Shown in pieces: positions 1 to 10,876 of a DNA stretch of 64,000 nt. The translations under genes were made by a program, and so were the position numbers. The notes below the pieces were generated by a model. That model did no database searches. It was not told where the DNA came from and saw only the letters and a list, made by a program, of their open reading frames with translations. This DNA comes from Fragum whitleyi (taxonomy: Eukaryota; Mollusca; Bivalvia; Cardiida; Cardiidae). Positions within the stretch are counted from its first letter, which is position 1. The number at the start of each line of letters is the position of its first letter. The stretch covers positions 44,922,796 through 44,986,795 of the forward strand of contig OX411551.1 of NCBI GenBank assembly GCA_948146395.1, given 5' to 3'.

Positions 1-88
1 AGGAATCCATTGTTAGGTGCTCCAGCCGCCGCGATATAACTAAAATATGTTTGAAAGCGGCGTAAAACCCTATTCAAACAAACAATTC
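1..88 (+). repeat. SINE, 3' part only
   Basis: This is the 3' portion of the main SINE family of the window: the block TTGTTAGGTGCTCCAGCCGC, then a CGATATAACT motif, then GCGGCGTAAAACC and a CAAACAAACAA tail. The window edge cuts off the tRNA-like head. The same block occurs near 4042, 29015, 39262 and 52483. Confidence 0.8.
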
Positions 89-423
89 CACGACCTACAT
101 GTGCATTCTGGTTGGTAAGAATATCAAAACAACTTCATAACAATTTACCTTTAGCTGAGGCGTAGCAAGAAAACAGCCTTTTCCGCTGTACTATCGTAAT
201 GCGGAAATTTTTTTCCATAGACTGGTGCGCGCTGGTTACGAAAACGATTAAAATTAATTAAATAAATTTAGCTTATAAATGTTATCATTTTAGTATTGTT
301 ATCACAATTTCTCATATAATATAAAAGACGGTCTGTCTTCCACATTTTAAAAGATGCGTGCATGTATAGCAATAGTGACTTTACTCAACCATATCAACCA
401 TATCTTCCTTCACAACGAGAAAT

Positions 424-661
424 GAGCCTGTGCGTGACATTTTCAACAATTTGAAATGTTGTTGAAGTTCAAACATAGATAGGCATAGACAGCCACAAAC
501 TCTTAAATTAAAGTTACCTCGTGATCTACAGATACGTTAAGACCTTATTAATCTACATAGCACTAGTGAAGACTGGTCAGACTGTGCGGATGCACGGACT
601 GGCTAGAGTCTTTGCTTTTAAGCATATTTCAAATAGTTGGACATCTTATGCACAGGCTCAA
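424..661. repeat. MITE family M1 (GAGCCTGTGCGTGACATT ends)
   Basis: A non-coding element of about 240 bp whose ends are inverted repeats: GAGCCTGTGCGTGACATTTT on the left and the diverged complement ending GCACAGGCTC on the right. Near the right end is a conserved dyad, CAGACTGTGCGGATGCACGG. Other copies are at 12140-12371, 38664-38866 and 41755-42009, with fragments at about 9199-9295, 11845-11885 and 42160-42185. The short ORF at 521-706 lies inside it and is not a gene. Confidence 0.7.
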
Positions 662-669
662 ATAAGTCG

Positions 670-1860
670 GCACACCATTGTTCGGCCCAAATACCAAAGC
701 CGCTAGTTTTACGCTGCACTTTCGATATTTTTTGTCAAAAAGTGGCCACTTATCTCATCTGATTGCACTTTTTGCAAAGAAATATTACCTTATTTACCCA
801 AAACCAGGATTGGTTTCATAGAATTTTCTCCTAATTTGTTGTAAGTGATAAAAATAATACAATAATTCTAACCCAATGAACGTTAAAAGATACTTCAAAT
901 CTTTATTACATCGTCATCTACACCTTCTTCCACCCAATCAGCAATTCAAGTTTACTCAATATTAGAGTTCCCAGTATCAATCCTCTAAACTCTCTGCATC
1001 ATTTATCGAAGTTACTCTTAATTCTTAGTATCCGAAAGAAACCATACATTGAGACATTATTCACACAAAAACAAGTTTTACTTTCACACACCAGTGAAAA
1101 AGGACAGCGCGTAATGACGAAAAATGACCAAATTTTATAACTGATCTGTCGGTGTATTAGAAATGTTCCAAAATGGGCAAAATTTGACTGCAAAATGACA
1201 TCGCCATGCTAGAAATACGCAATTTCAACTTTTAAGATATGACACACTGTTTATTTGCTTAAGAACGACTAGAAAGTGATTACATACCGTTTCTTAGCTA
1301 CAGAGGACAACCGCCTAAAGAAGTAAACACACCCGATCTTGCCTTTAAATGGAATAATCAATAAAGAAATACAGACCTGTTTTGCATCTGTTTTTCTTTG
1401 TTTACCTCCAATTTCTGGTATCCTCCTATTTCCCTGCATCGGGTTACCCCGGGTGATGCCGCTCACGTCAAATTCTTGGAAATGTCACACACAGGCACAT
1501 TTTTCCTTATTAGTCATTAATATGAAGTGTATTATGCAACCATTAGCTTAAGCGACCACTGTTTACACGTTTTACTGACTATTGTTTTTTCTTGAAAATA
1601 CTTTTTTCCGTCATTTTTAATACTAACATTGACAACTATAACGAAATATATGTTGTCACCTTCAGAATTTTTTTTAGGTTAAATTTAGCAAAAGCTATAA
1701 TTTCGATTTACACTTTTGTTACCTTTTGTGTCGAACTCGCACAACAACAAGAACCGATGTCAAGAGAACCAGGACAAGGGAGAGAACCACCAGAATATAC
1801 CAATACTGGCTTAACCAGGTCGTCTGTAATGAGATTAATGTAGCAAATAAACACGACAAT
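670..1860. other. no recognisable gene
   Basis: AT-rich sequence with only short chance ORFs. About 1465-1505 contains a possible decayed end of family M1 (GGAAATGTCACACACAGGC). Nothing else was recognised. Confidence 0.5.
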
Positions 1861-1869
1861 GGTCGTCTT

Positions 1870-2100
1870 TTAACCCTTTCCTGTTTTAAAAAAAATTTGG
1901 ACCTGTCCAAATTCAAAGGTTTTGCAGACGAAAATTTAAAGTAGATTCAATTTGAAAAATAATCATTTAGTAGGGTAGAAAATAGTGTGGAAAAAGAAGA
2001 GATTGCTTGTCAGAAGCAAATTCTTCTTTTTTCACAATGTTTTCTCAATCATAAAATCTCAGGCACGTAAAAAGCAGGGATTAAACAGCAAAGGGTTAAT
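1870..2100 (-). repeat. MITE family M8, copy 1
   Basis: A repeat of about 230 bp in inverse orientation to the copies at 40323-40545 and 47561-47790. Its centre is a hairpin built from AGAAGAAATTGCTTCTGACA and its complement. Shared flanking blocks include TTTTCGTCTGCAAAACCTTT and CTTTTTACGTGCCTG. There is no coding capacity. Confidence 0.7.
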
Positions 2101-2729
2101 TGGATCATAATTATTTTACATCATAGCCATTTGATGAAAATACAAAAGAAAAAAACATTTTAACCTGTACGCGTTCAATAATCTATCATAATCATATCCC
2201 CTTAAATTTATGATATTAATTTGTTAAACAAATAAAGGTAAACCATGCTATTTGAATGTTTATAAACAGACTTAAGAAGAGTTTGATATACATAAATTGG
2301 GACCAACATTTTTTTGTTGTAACGATCTCTAACTTATCAGAAAGAACAAAGAAACGCAAACTACTGACATTTTACCATCCTTTGAGGCTTTACACAGGCA
2401 AACGACATGTGTCACCGTTTAAAAGTAACATGATTTCGAACCGACTTCATCATGAGGAAACTAACATTTTTATGGCAAAAAGTAATGGATAGCGATAGGG
2501 AGAAAAAAGTGGTTTTTGTGGTAATTTTCTTTACTTTATCAGTATACAGGTGATTGCATTTGTAATTAAGAACCGTTTTCTCACTCTTTTTAGATTTCAG
2601 TTCAGTCCACCCCTACTCCTGGCTATAACATAGTTTCCCGCGTATTCAAATACTTAAGTTTGACTATAGTAATTTCACCGTGAAATTCTTCAGCTTACTC
2701 GCCAAAATCTTACGTAAATTACACAAGTT

Positions 2730-3644
2730 TATAGTCCGTTTGACTTCTATATGGACCGACCTTTTAATCAATTGCATAAAATCGAGTTTGAAGTAGCAAT
2801 TTGTATGTGGTAAAATCTTAATTTCAGCTTACTACCATTCCAAAAAATATTTTTTGAGAATAAAATGATTTCAAAATAATGATTTTGTCTATCTAGTTAA
2901 TGTTAATATTTTCACATTTTCCGCTCTTAAACACGAGGGGTGAAGAAGGCTGTTTAGGCTGTAACAAGACGTAAACAATAGTAAAAACACGTGGTTTTAT
3001 ACTAATCATTTGACAGAAGAAATGTCCATTCTTCCTTATTTGGACGTGCTAATTAGCATATCGACGGGCATGTCATCTTAAACTTAAATATCTCGTGATT
3101 TGTACCGTTTTTAATCGCCTGCTTATCTAGTTTTCCTCGTGAAATTCACAACGACTTCGTTAAATAATGCTTTTTGATTGGTCTAAATATGTGAATATGG
3201 GGTTCGTCTCAAAATAGATAACAAAAATTATAATTTATTATGCCAAACGGTTTTTAAACACAGTGAAAATACACTCAGATTTGATATCCCAAGGAATTAA
3301 AAATCTTCGACCAAATTAATTTTATAAAAATACTCGATTTTATACCAAAACGACTCATTTAAAATAGTACACGTTTGACTCGGCCCCTATGCAAATCAGA
3401 ACTATTTTTGGTTGTGCAAGTCGCTGTTCCGTTTATTACAGACACGAGAAGGTATGAAAGGCTGGAAGTTAACATGTAGACGGACGGACAAAATCATTAT
3501 TTTACATTCAAAAATTCTGAAAAGCAAGATTCGTCATGGTATTAGAAAGAAAATATGATATGACAAGAAAAAAGTACGTTTCAGTAATTCAATTCTGAGA
3601 TTTTTTGCGAAATGTTAGTCCATATAGAAGTCAAACGGACTATA
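2730..3644. mobile_element. non-autonomous DNA element with 27-bp perfect terminal inverted repeats
   Basis: Positions 2730-2756 (beginning TATAGTCCGTTTGACTTC) are the exact reverse complement of 3618-3644. The similarity fades outside these blocks, so the pair reads as the termini of a 0.9-kb element with no ORF. No clear target duplication was found, and no second copy was seen in the window, so the family is unassigned. Confidence 0.5.
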
Positions 3645-3934
3645 ACAAGCTTGATAACTTATGCAGAAGTAAAAATGAGAAATACTGTATAATTTCCCTT
3701 GACCAAAGTGCAAAAAATTGTCGTACCACGTTTTCAGCAGGTTTAATACCAACTTCTGCTTGCTTTAATTGGTTTAATTGGTTTACATCCCCCGCCGTTA
3801 TTTCACCTAAAAGTAAAAAAATAGTAATAGAAGATATTGAATGAGTGGTCATTGAATACCGAATTTATTAAACGAGTAATCTACAAACAGATACAAACGA
3901 GGCTTTGTCGAATTTTTATCTGCAGTGCGTTGAG

Positions 3935-4030
3935 AACGACAAAATTATACCACGCTTTGCACGTGCACATGCGTGCAAAGTGGGGTATAATTGACTAACT
4001 AATTGCACCAATTTGTCATCCTGCACGCAA
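3935..4030. repeat. hairpin MITE family M6, copy 1
   Basis: A palindrome centred on GCTTTGCACGTGCACATGCG, flanked by ATTATACC and GGTATAAT, and followed by a diverged TCCTGCACGCA end. Related copies are at 38992-39129, 43490-43624, 44900-45030 and 54922-55015, with decayed ones near 33500 and 34490. Confidence 0.6.
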
Positions 4031-4041
4031 GGCTGTTTAAG

Positions 4042-4325
4042 ATTGATTGATTGATTGAATGGAGTTTTACGCCGCTTTCAACATTATTTCAGTTATATCA
4101 CGGCGGCTGGAGCACCTAACAATGGTTTCCTGGTATTTCTCTCGCCAGTACAACTACCACATCCTTTCCTAGCCTCCAGCTGCTATCTCACATAGGTCTA
4201 CGATTATCAACCAATAGGTGAAAGACAAATAGTCGGAAAGAATGAGTGCCGCCGTCGGGGATAGGACCCGGGACCTCTAGATTGACAGTCCGACGCGCTA
4301 CCAACTGCCCTATGACGGCAGTTAT
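4042..4325 (-). mobile_element. full-length tRNA-derived SINE with 14-bp target duplication
   Basis: Read on the minus strand it has a tRNA-like head with box A (TAGGGCAGTTGGTAGCGCG), a decayed box B and the acceptor complement GACGGCGGC. A conserved body follows (CATTCTTTCCGACTATTTGT, AGATAGCAGCTGGAGGCTAG), then the GCGGCGTAAAAC tail and a short (CAAT)n run. The 14-bp sequence CAAGGCTGTTTAAG occurs at 4028-4041 and 4326-4339, which is a target-site duplication. The head loosely resembles tRNA-Asp (possible GTC anticodon). The body and tail resemble molluscan V-SINE or MetaSINE families; the exact family needs alignment. Confidence 0.85.
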
Positions 4326-4509
4326 CAAGGCTGTTTAAGCTGACGAGTTTAAATTCGGTATTTAATGACCAAAAATTTGATATTCTATTTATAAATTGTC
4401 CCGCATTTTTGTTGCGTAAGTCATATCATAATATATATTAAATTATTTTTCATTAGCTGGTACTGATTTTGAGCGGCCACGAAAACACTCTTTTTTTGAT
4501 AAAAATACG

Positions 4510-4680
4510 TTTATTTTTTAAAGGGAGGTAATAAATATCTTTAATTCGTCCAATTCTGACGAAATAGCGATATGTTGTTACTTTCCTTAAGTTTCATTTA
4601 AAACCCGATCGAATCACTCATTCAAAATCATTCCCTAATCATTCAATTCAATTTGTCAATTTCACGATCTCACTAGCTGT
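4510..4680. repeat. dispersed repeat (ATTCATTC-type block)
   Basis: A block rich in CATTCA and AATCATTCC words, ending in GTCAATTTCACGATCT. Related blocks occur near 28690-28820, 31850-31970, 33200-33365 and 51000-51120, and in inverse orientation near 24700-24980 and 43870-44000. The termini are not defined. Confidence 0.45.
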
Positions 4681-4924
4681 ATACTTACTTACAAAAGAAA
4701 TTATACACTCATTGCAATTTCAAATGTAGGGCTTAATAAAATCACATTCCATCTCTTTAAGCAGTCCGTTAAAATTTAAGTGTTGTTTCATACTTATGTT
4801 TTTCCCTTACAAAAATCATGATAATTGCATTATCTATTTTTGTCTAAGCAAGTCCAAATCCCATTGTGTTATTTCTTTATTTTGTTGTTATTTTGTCCAT
4901 ACTCTAACTTTACAGGTTATAAAT

Positions 4925-5340
4925 AGAGGATATTGAATGAGTGGTCATTGAATACCGAATTTAATAAACGAGTCATCTATAAACAGATAAAAACGAGGCT
5001 TCGCCGAGTTTTTATCTGTTTAAGATGACGAGTTTGATAAATTCGGTATTTTATGAGCACAAATTTTATATTCTATTAATGATATGGCCCGAAATTTTGC
5101 GAAAAATAGTCAAAATTCTTGAAATTCAACATATCAATTTTCCGCGAAACTTATAACGCCGTTTAAAACTGACGTCATAATATATAGATTATGACGTCAT
5201 TTTCGCGGTTACAAAATAGCGTTGCCATTCGCTATGAGCTAATTTGCATAATTATTCCACTAGTGTAATAACACCCGTGTAATATCAAAAATATACAACG
5301 AGGTTTTTTCACTACCGCGACGTAGATCATATTATAAAGG
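4925..5340 (+). repeat. MITE family M4, copy 2 (uninterrupted reference copy)
   Basis: A roughly 415-bp copy that opens with ATTGAATGAGTGGTCATTGA, carries the hairpin around AACGAGGCTTCGCCGAG, then ATAACGCCGTTTAAAACTGA and TGACGTCAT palindromes. It ends near the CGACGTAGATCATATTATAA block. It gives the uninterrupted order needed to interpret the disrupted copies at 3832 and 15733 and the inverse copy at 33945-34345. Confidence 0.65.
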
Positions 5341-5526
5341 CCTTTCCTCCGGATCCTCTATTTTCGGACTACCTTGTCTCCCAACAAAAATCTTAAATCA
5401 ACCAGTCTACTGCTCTTGAAGAAGCCAAAGTTTTGATGGTCAACGAAGGAAAAGTTTACTGATAGCTGAGATAAGAAATGCTCCTTTCAAATTTAATATT
5501 TGAATAAGTACATATGTCCATCGGTT

Positions 5527-6160
5527 TAGGGTAAAAAAGGCCCAATGACAAAAAGGCCCACTGTACAAAAAGGCCCAGTGACAAAAAGGCCCGGGTCAAA
5601 AAGGCCCAGTCCATAAAGGCCCACTGTGAAAAATGACCAAAAAGGCCCACTGTCAAAATTGAATAAAAGAGGGTTATTCCGGTTAAAATGTGATGTTATA
5701 GAGAGCAAACTTTTGATTATTCTTTGAAATGAAACAGAAAAGCAGACGAATGAGCCTAGGAGATATTCTTTTGATAAATTACAATGTATATATTACATGT
5801 CTTCTGCTTCGTAGCATCATTCCTAATGGCAAACAGATATATATGAACCGTTATTTCATTATTGACATTTGTAAAATTATTTCTATCCGTTTCGCGTTCA
5901 AAGTGAAACCAAAAGGATGTTTTTGTATTCAAATTATTCAAAATGATGTGAAAAATAAGATGTAATAATTATCAACATATATATAAATCTAACAGGTATT
6001 TGAAGCATTAAAATTCAGTATTTGTGGGCATTTTTGTCACATTTAAGAGAGTGGGCCTTTTTGGACTGGGCCTTTTTGGTAAAACTCTGATAGTGGGCCT
6101 TTTTGACCCGGGCCTTTCTGACCCGGGCCTTTCTGTCACTGGGCCTTTTTGACCCGACAT
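5527..6160. mobile_element. foldback element with tandem-repeat arms
   Basis: The left arm (5527-5656) is a run of about eight short units of the form AAAAAGGCCCASTG. The right arm (6040-6160) carries the complementary units (GTGGGCCTTTTTG, GGGCCTTTCTGACCCG). About 380 bp of unrelated AT-rich sequence lies between them. Inverted arms made of short tandem repeats are the hallmark of Foldback-type elements. The ORFs in the arms are artefacts of the repeat. Confidence 0.65.
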
Positions 6161-6474
6161 CTGTCCATCAACATCTAATCTAATAATTCATTTTAATCAA
6201 GAAGGAGAGTAAACTATAAAACAAATCTTTGACTGTTGGGCATTGAAATAAGATCTAAACAGACACAAGAATATATAAACGTATGAACAAATTCGCAAAT
6301 ACGTATTTAAGCAGCTAAAACTACAAGCATTAAAACAATTGCAAAATAAAACTATATATCTAGGCAAAAACAGCATATCTGTGATTTGTTAAATAAAAAT
6401 ATCATATCGGGAAAATGCTTTCTATGTTAAGCCAATATAAAATTAGTAAACTTTTTAATAACAAATTCCCGATG

Positions 6475-7919
6475 TCATCGTTGAGATGAAAAGTGATTTT
6501 GATAAAAGAAGGAATTACATTTGCTGTCCGTGCAATCGTTAACTACAACGTCACATAATCTTCCGGTTGTACCACGTGGACAAACGCAATGAACCATATC
6601 CTCTACTACGTGACACTGTCCACCATTTTCACACAAATGAGATTCACACGGATCTGATGTATCCTCACAGATGTATGATCCGATACTATTGACGCATTTG
6701 AAATTGTCAGGACAGACTGTACCATTAACACATTCGTCTAGATCATCGGAGCAGTTGCTACCAGTGAAGCCAAGTTGACATTGGCAGTAAAATGAACCTA
6801 CAGAGTTGATACAAGTGCCACCGTTAAGACAAGCGTTCTCATTAGTACATTCATTTAGGTCATTATCACACGTGACTCCAACAAATCCAGAAGCACATTG
6901 ACATGTAAAGGATCCATATGCGTTTGTACATGAACCGCCATTTTTGCAGGGTTTGTCTGAAATTTGACATTCATCAATGTCCTGAGAACACGCTTGGCCC
7001 GAGTAACCGTGTGAACAATTACAATTGTAAGACCCAAAAGTGTTCGTGCAGTTTCCATTGTTTTCACATAAATCCATATTGGAACATTCGTCAATGTCAA
7101 GGTCGCACGTAGTTCCAGTAAGTCCAAACGGACAAAGACACATGAAGGACCCATAATTGTTAATGCAATGTCCGCCATTTTCACAATAGTTGATCATGAT
7201 CTGACATTCATCCACGTCATTCTCGCAATTAACGCCAGTATAACCATCAAAACAAAAACAAACATACGAGCCATGCAGGTTCATGCAAGTAGCGCCGTTA
7301 CTACATAAATCATTCAAACACTCATCTACATCTAACGTACATGCTGGGCCGGTGAAATTGTGCGGACATTCACATCTATAACTACCAGACAAATTAATAC
7401 ATTCACCATTATTCTTGCATGGAATTTCTTCACATTCGTCTTTGTCTTGTTCACACAATTCTCCAGTGAATCCTTCATTACACGAGCAGTTAAAATGACC
7501 GAAAACGTTAATACAAGTACCGCCATTTTCACATGGCTCATTTAAACATTCATCTACATCATCAGCACAGTTAAGACCAGTAATTCCTTCAACACAGAGA
7601 CAAGAAAATGAACCGATCAGATCTACACAACTTCCTCCATTTTCACACGGATCGCCAAAACATTCGTCATAATTTATTTCACAGTATTTCCCGGAAGTTC
7701 CATTTAAACATGCGCACTCGAAAGTCCCAATTAAATCGTTGCATGTACCGCCGTTTAAACATGTTATATTAGTACAGTCGTCAATATTGGAATCGCACGT
7801 GTCACCAGTGAACCCAAGAGAGCACTCACATCGGAAGTCGTCCACCATGTCAACACACGTTCCATTGTTCTCACAGGCACCCTCGTAACAGTCCTCAATA
7901 TTTGTCTCACATAAAGGGC
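6475..7919 (-). CDS. Notch-ligand gene, exon 7: twelve EGF repeats and stop
   Basis: This exon codes for residues 348-828 of the model. The acceptor is the minus-strand TTTTTTAG just above 7919, and the first two bases complete a glycine codon begun in exon 6. It holds about twelve EGF units of 38-40 residues, most beginning with the calcium-binding DxDEC or DIDEC pattern and ending CxCxxGFTGxxC. The unit beginning DECVNGTVC lacks its last cysteine pair and runs straight into the final unit, DPCESHLC. After the last EGF the frame runs through NDCTDSKCNSFFYQ to a TGA. The tail carries no hydrophobic membrane span, so the protein ends here as a secreted form, or this tail is intron and splicing occurs at the possible phase-1 donor AAAT/GTAATT within it. 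Confidence 0.88.
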
Positions 7920-8228
7920 CTAAAAAACGTGAAAATTGATCATTTATAATGATTGTACATTGTAGTATGATTTCATATTAGTTTGTTTATTTGCAAATTC
8001 CGTGACAATACAACAGGTATTTCTCGTCCTGATTTCTGCTAAAAAGAGCTTTTATGCCTATGTCTTGCATTTTAAATACTTACAAAAGTCTTGAATGAGT
8101 AATTTTTCACAGTGCAAGTGAATTATTCAATATAACAACTTTGCTATTAAATACTAGATAAAATTCAGAAAAATGGTATCATTGAAGGTGTATGAAACGA
8201 GCTTATTCTATTTCATTCGTTTTGTTAC
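7920..8228 (-). other. intron 6 of the Notch-ligand gene
   Basis: A phase-1 intron of 309 bp, AT-rich, with donor ACAG/GTAACA and acceptor TTTTTTAG/GCC on the minus strand. No element was recognised in it. Confidence 0.8.
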
Positions 8229-8573
8229 CTGTAAATCCTACGATGCATGAGCAGTTGAAACTTCCGGGAAAGTCAGAACACGTGGCATTATTTAGGCACA
8301 CCGATTGGTCACATTCATTTATGTTTATTTCACAGTGAGTACCAGTCCATCCTTCCTGACAGTGACACCTATATCCGCCCGTTGACACCACGTGACATTC
8401 CGCTCTGTTTTCACAAGGTTCCGTGACACAGAAATCCACAAGATCATCACAATGTTGTCCCGTCCAGTAGAGATTGCACTTACAAGAGTATCCGCCATGA
8501 TGATTTATGCACGTGCTACCATTGTTACAGGGAGTAGACTTACACTCGTCAACATCTGTTTCACAAAATTGTC
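8229..8573 (-). CDS. Notch-ligand gene, exon 6: three EGF repeats
   Basis: 345 nt, phase 1 at both ends, the usual arrangement for exons carrying EGF modules. It codes for residues 233-348. Acceptor is TTTCGTACAG/GAC and donor TTTACAG/GTAACA, both on the minus strand. It contains one calcium-binding EGF (TDVDECKSTPCNNG), one EGF starting VDFCVTEPCEN and a third starting NINECDQSVC. Each has six cysteines, the last being supplied by the next exon. It joins in frame with exons 5 and 7. Only its 3' two-thirds has an ATG-initiated reading frame, so a search limited to such ORFs would miss its start. Confidence 0.9.
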
Positions 8574-9198
8574 CTGTACGAAAGCAAAAGTTGGATTGTA
8601 AAGCAGAGAAAAAAAACGACCTCTCAAGTTTGTGTCATTCAGTAATTATAAATATCATTGATATGTAGAAAAAACAACAACATGCAAACATAAATATAAA
8701 CTTGAAGCAATTTGTAATCAGTCATTCAGATAAAGCACGAAAAGTATTACTTAATAATGTAAAAGATCATCTGACAGCCCGTTCGGTTGGTAGATAGCAA
8801 ATCCAAAATTCATCAAAACATTTTCCGGGGAAAGCAATTAAACTTGCATGAGAAGATGGGTACCCCCAATTTGAAAATTAATAATTAATTTGTGGGTGGG
8901 GTAAATTTAACAAATTCGTCCCATTTACGCAAAAGAACGTCTTTAATGATATTTTTACAAATTTCTATTCAGCTACATTCAAGGCATCGAAAGGATAGTG
9001 ATTTTTCAACAACACAATGGTACATTTTAAAGTTTCCCTGCATTTTGCAATTATTTGCAAGACTTTTTCAAAGAATGGATGATGTTGTCTTCGTCTGTTA
9101 CAATTGTTCTGTTGGTCCTTTTTTACACAATTCTTTAACCAAAATCTTTGAGACTGAAGACGTTCGTTTCTAAGAACATCTTATCTTACCAATAAGCT

Positions 9199-9295
9199 CA
9201 AAGTGAAGACTCTGGTCAGACTGTGCAGATGCACAGGCTGGCCAGGGTCTTACCTGGAGCCCTTTGAATTTGTTGGAAATGTCAAGCACATGCTC
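9199..9295. repeat. MITE M1 fragment in intron 5
   Basis: The right half of family M1: CAGACTGTGCAGATGCACAG followed by GTTGGAAATGTCAAGCACA. It ends 25 bp from exon 5 of the Notch-ligand gene. Confidence 0.55.
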
Positions 9296-9319
9296 ATATT
9301 CTATTTCTTGCGAGTTTAC

Positions 9320-9442
9320 CTGTAAATTGAGGGGTACACGAGCACTGATACGTCATGTGACCATCTACACACGTACCATTATTACCACATATGTGGTCCC
9401 TGCAGTCGTCAATGCTCTTTGTGCACTCTGGTCCCATCCAAC
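9320..9442 (-). CDS. Notch-ligand gene, exon 5: end of DSL domain and first EGF repeat
   Basis: 123 nt, phase 1 at both ends, residues 192-233. Acceptor is ACTTTTAG/GTTGG and donor TTTACAG/GTAAAC on the minus strand. The first residues, GWMGPEC, complete the DSL domain begun in exon 4; GWxGxxC is the standard end of that domain. They lead into an EGF unit beginning DDCRDHICGNNGTC. No ATG-initiated ORF marks it. Confidence 0.88.
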
Positions 9443-9458
9443 CTAAAAGTACAGACCT

Positions 9459-10483
9459 AATACAAGAGGGACAGAGTGGCCCTTAACCGCATTCCTGAAT
9501 TTTATCAGTCCAGTGGATCTCACCGAAGTAACTTTCTGTCAAGGTTTCATTCACATTTGCCTAATTGTTGAAGAGGAGATGTTCTTCCAAGAGTTTAGAG
9601 TGAAAAAAGACCCTGCCTACCAATTCATTACTGAGGAGCCTCAAAATAAGCACCGCCTAGCCACGCCATTATTTCGCAAAACAATTTTTGAAAAGGGTCA
9701 CCCAAGGAACATTCTGGCAAAGTTTGAATAATCAAACCGGTCTAGTGGTTCAGGAGGAGATGTCGTTCAAAGATTTCTGGCTCAAAATAAGCCCCGCCCT
9801 GCTAGGCCCATATTTATTGGCCAATCAAAATTATGCGAGCATTTTTGAAAGAGATCACCCAAGATACATTCTGGTAAAGTTTCATTGAAATCGGCCCTTT
9901 GGTTCAGGACGAGATGTCGTTGAAAGATTTCGCTCTCGAAATAAGCCTCGCCCTGCCCCACCCATTATCATAGGCCAATCGAAATTTCGCAAACAGTTTT
10001 TAAAAAAAGGTCACCAAGGAACATTTTGGTAAAGTTTCATTGAAATCGGCTCTTTGGTTCAGGAGGCGACGTTTCGGGCTCAAAATAAGCCGTGCGCTGC
10101 CATACCAATATTTATGGGCCAGTCAAAATTTCGTGCACAAAATTTTGAAATTATTACCCAAGGAACAGTCTGGTAGAGTTTCATTGAAATCGGCCCAGTG
10201 GTTCAGGACGAGATGTCTTTCAAAGATTTCAAAGTTAAAAAATGCAACACCCTGTCTCGCCCATATTTATGGGCCAATCAGAATTTTGTGAACAATTTTG
10301 GAAGAGGGTAACCCAAGGATCATTTTCGGCAAAATTTCATTGATATCTGCCCAGTGGTCCCGGAGAAGAAGTTTTTAAGATTGTTGACGACGGACGACGC
10401 AAAACGAACGACGCACAACGCACGACGGGCGCAGGGTGATCCTTAAAGCTCACATTGAGCACGTTGTGCTCAGGTGAGCTAAA
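9459..10483 (+). repeat. tandem-core cassette, copy 1 (intronic)
   Basis: The 5' end is CAAGAGGGACAGAGTGGCCC, a small palindrome shared with the cassettes at 25763, 29245 and 31973. The core has about five diverged units of roughly 140-150 bp containing GGTTCAGGACGAGATGTCGT and TTTCATTGAAATCGGCCC. A run of GACGACGCA-like trinucleotides follows, then the terminal hairpin AGCTCACATTGAGCACGTTG ... CAGGTGAGCT (10447-10480). ORFs inside the core are repeat artefacts. It lies in intron 4 of the Notch-ligand gene. Confidence 0.7.
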
Positions 10484-10739
10484 GATATCTAAAATTTCTT
10501 AACCAACTTCTTAGAATATCTTTTTGGTACAGTAAACCAATTATGCAAAATGACACATCCACGGGAACATATAAACAAGCAAAACTGTAGTAGTTTACTA
10601 AAATTGTTGATCTATTTAGTATAAACCCCTTTAATGTGGGTCTTTATAAGAACAATGACGTAGAATTTATTAAAAAAAGAGGCACAACTTGTACCTGAAG
10701 TCCTGTGGCTATGTTTTATCATAAAGTGTATTTGTGTAC

Positions 10740-10876
10740 CTTGAAGACATATTTTACGGCCCGTCCCGGATTCACACGAATAGTGACCTTGATCGTCGTC
10801 ACGTGATGTACATGGTATATCACATCTGTTGCCATAGTAACCAGGGTCACAGTACACTGCAACATAAACTGCTATT
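10740..10876 (-). CDS. Notch-ligand gene, exon 4: DSL domain
   Basis: 137 nt, residues 146-192. The acceptor CATTTTTTCAG lies directly above 10876 and the donor is CTTCAAG/GTACAC. It carries most of the DSL domain: CDPGYYGNRCDIPC, then DDQGHY and KICLQ, matching the family pattern CDxxYYGxxCxxxC ... DxxGHYxC ... CLxGW. The strand before it, IAVYVAVYCD, matches the end of the C2-like domain that precedes DSL in Notch ligands. The DSL domain makes the main contact with Notch EGF11. A second AG 20 bp downstream (10857) is possible, but it would break the phase match with exon 3. Confidence 0.9.

Larger units (their letters stand above)
3832..4415 (+). repeat. MITE family M4, copy 1, interrupted by a SINE and a hairpin
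   Basis: It begins with the block ATTGAATGAGTGGTCATTGA that also opens the copies at 4925 and 15733. It continues through the ACGAGGC hairpin that characterises the family. A small hairpin (family M6, 3935-4030) and a SINE (4042-4325) are inserted in it. The text resumes after the SINE with GACGAGTTTAAATTCGGTAT. Confidence 0.6.

Noticed and set aside
5456..5708. Two minus-strand ORFs rich in Gly-Leu-Phe
   Set aside because: They translate the AAAAAGGCCC stack of the foldback arm.
6855..7184. Second protein on the minus strand in another frame of the EGF exon
   Set aside because: It is a shadow of the EGF frame: the cysteine-rich periodicity of the true frame imposes the open frame.
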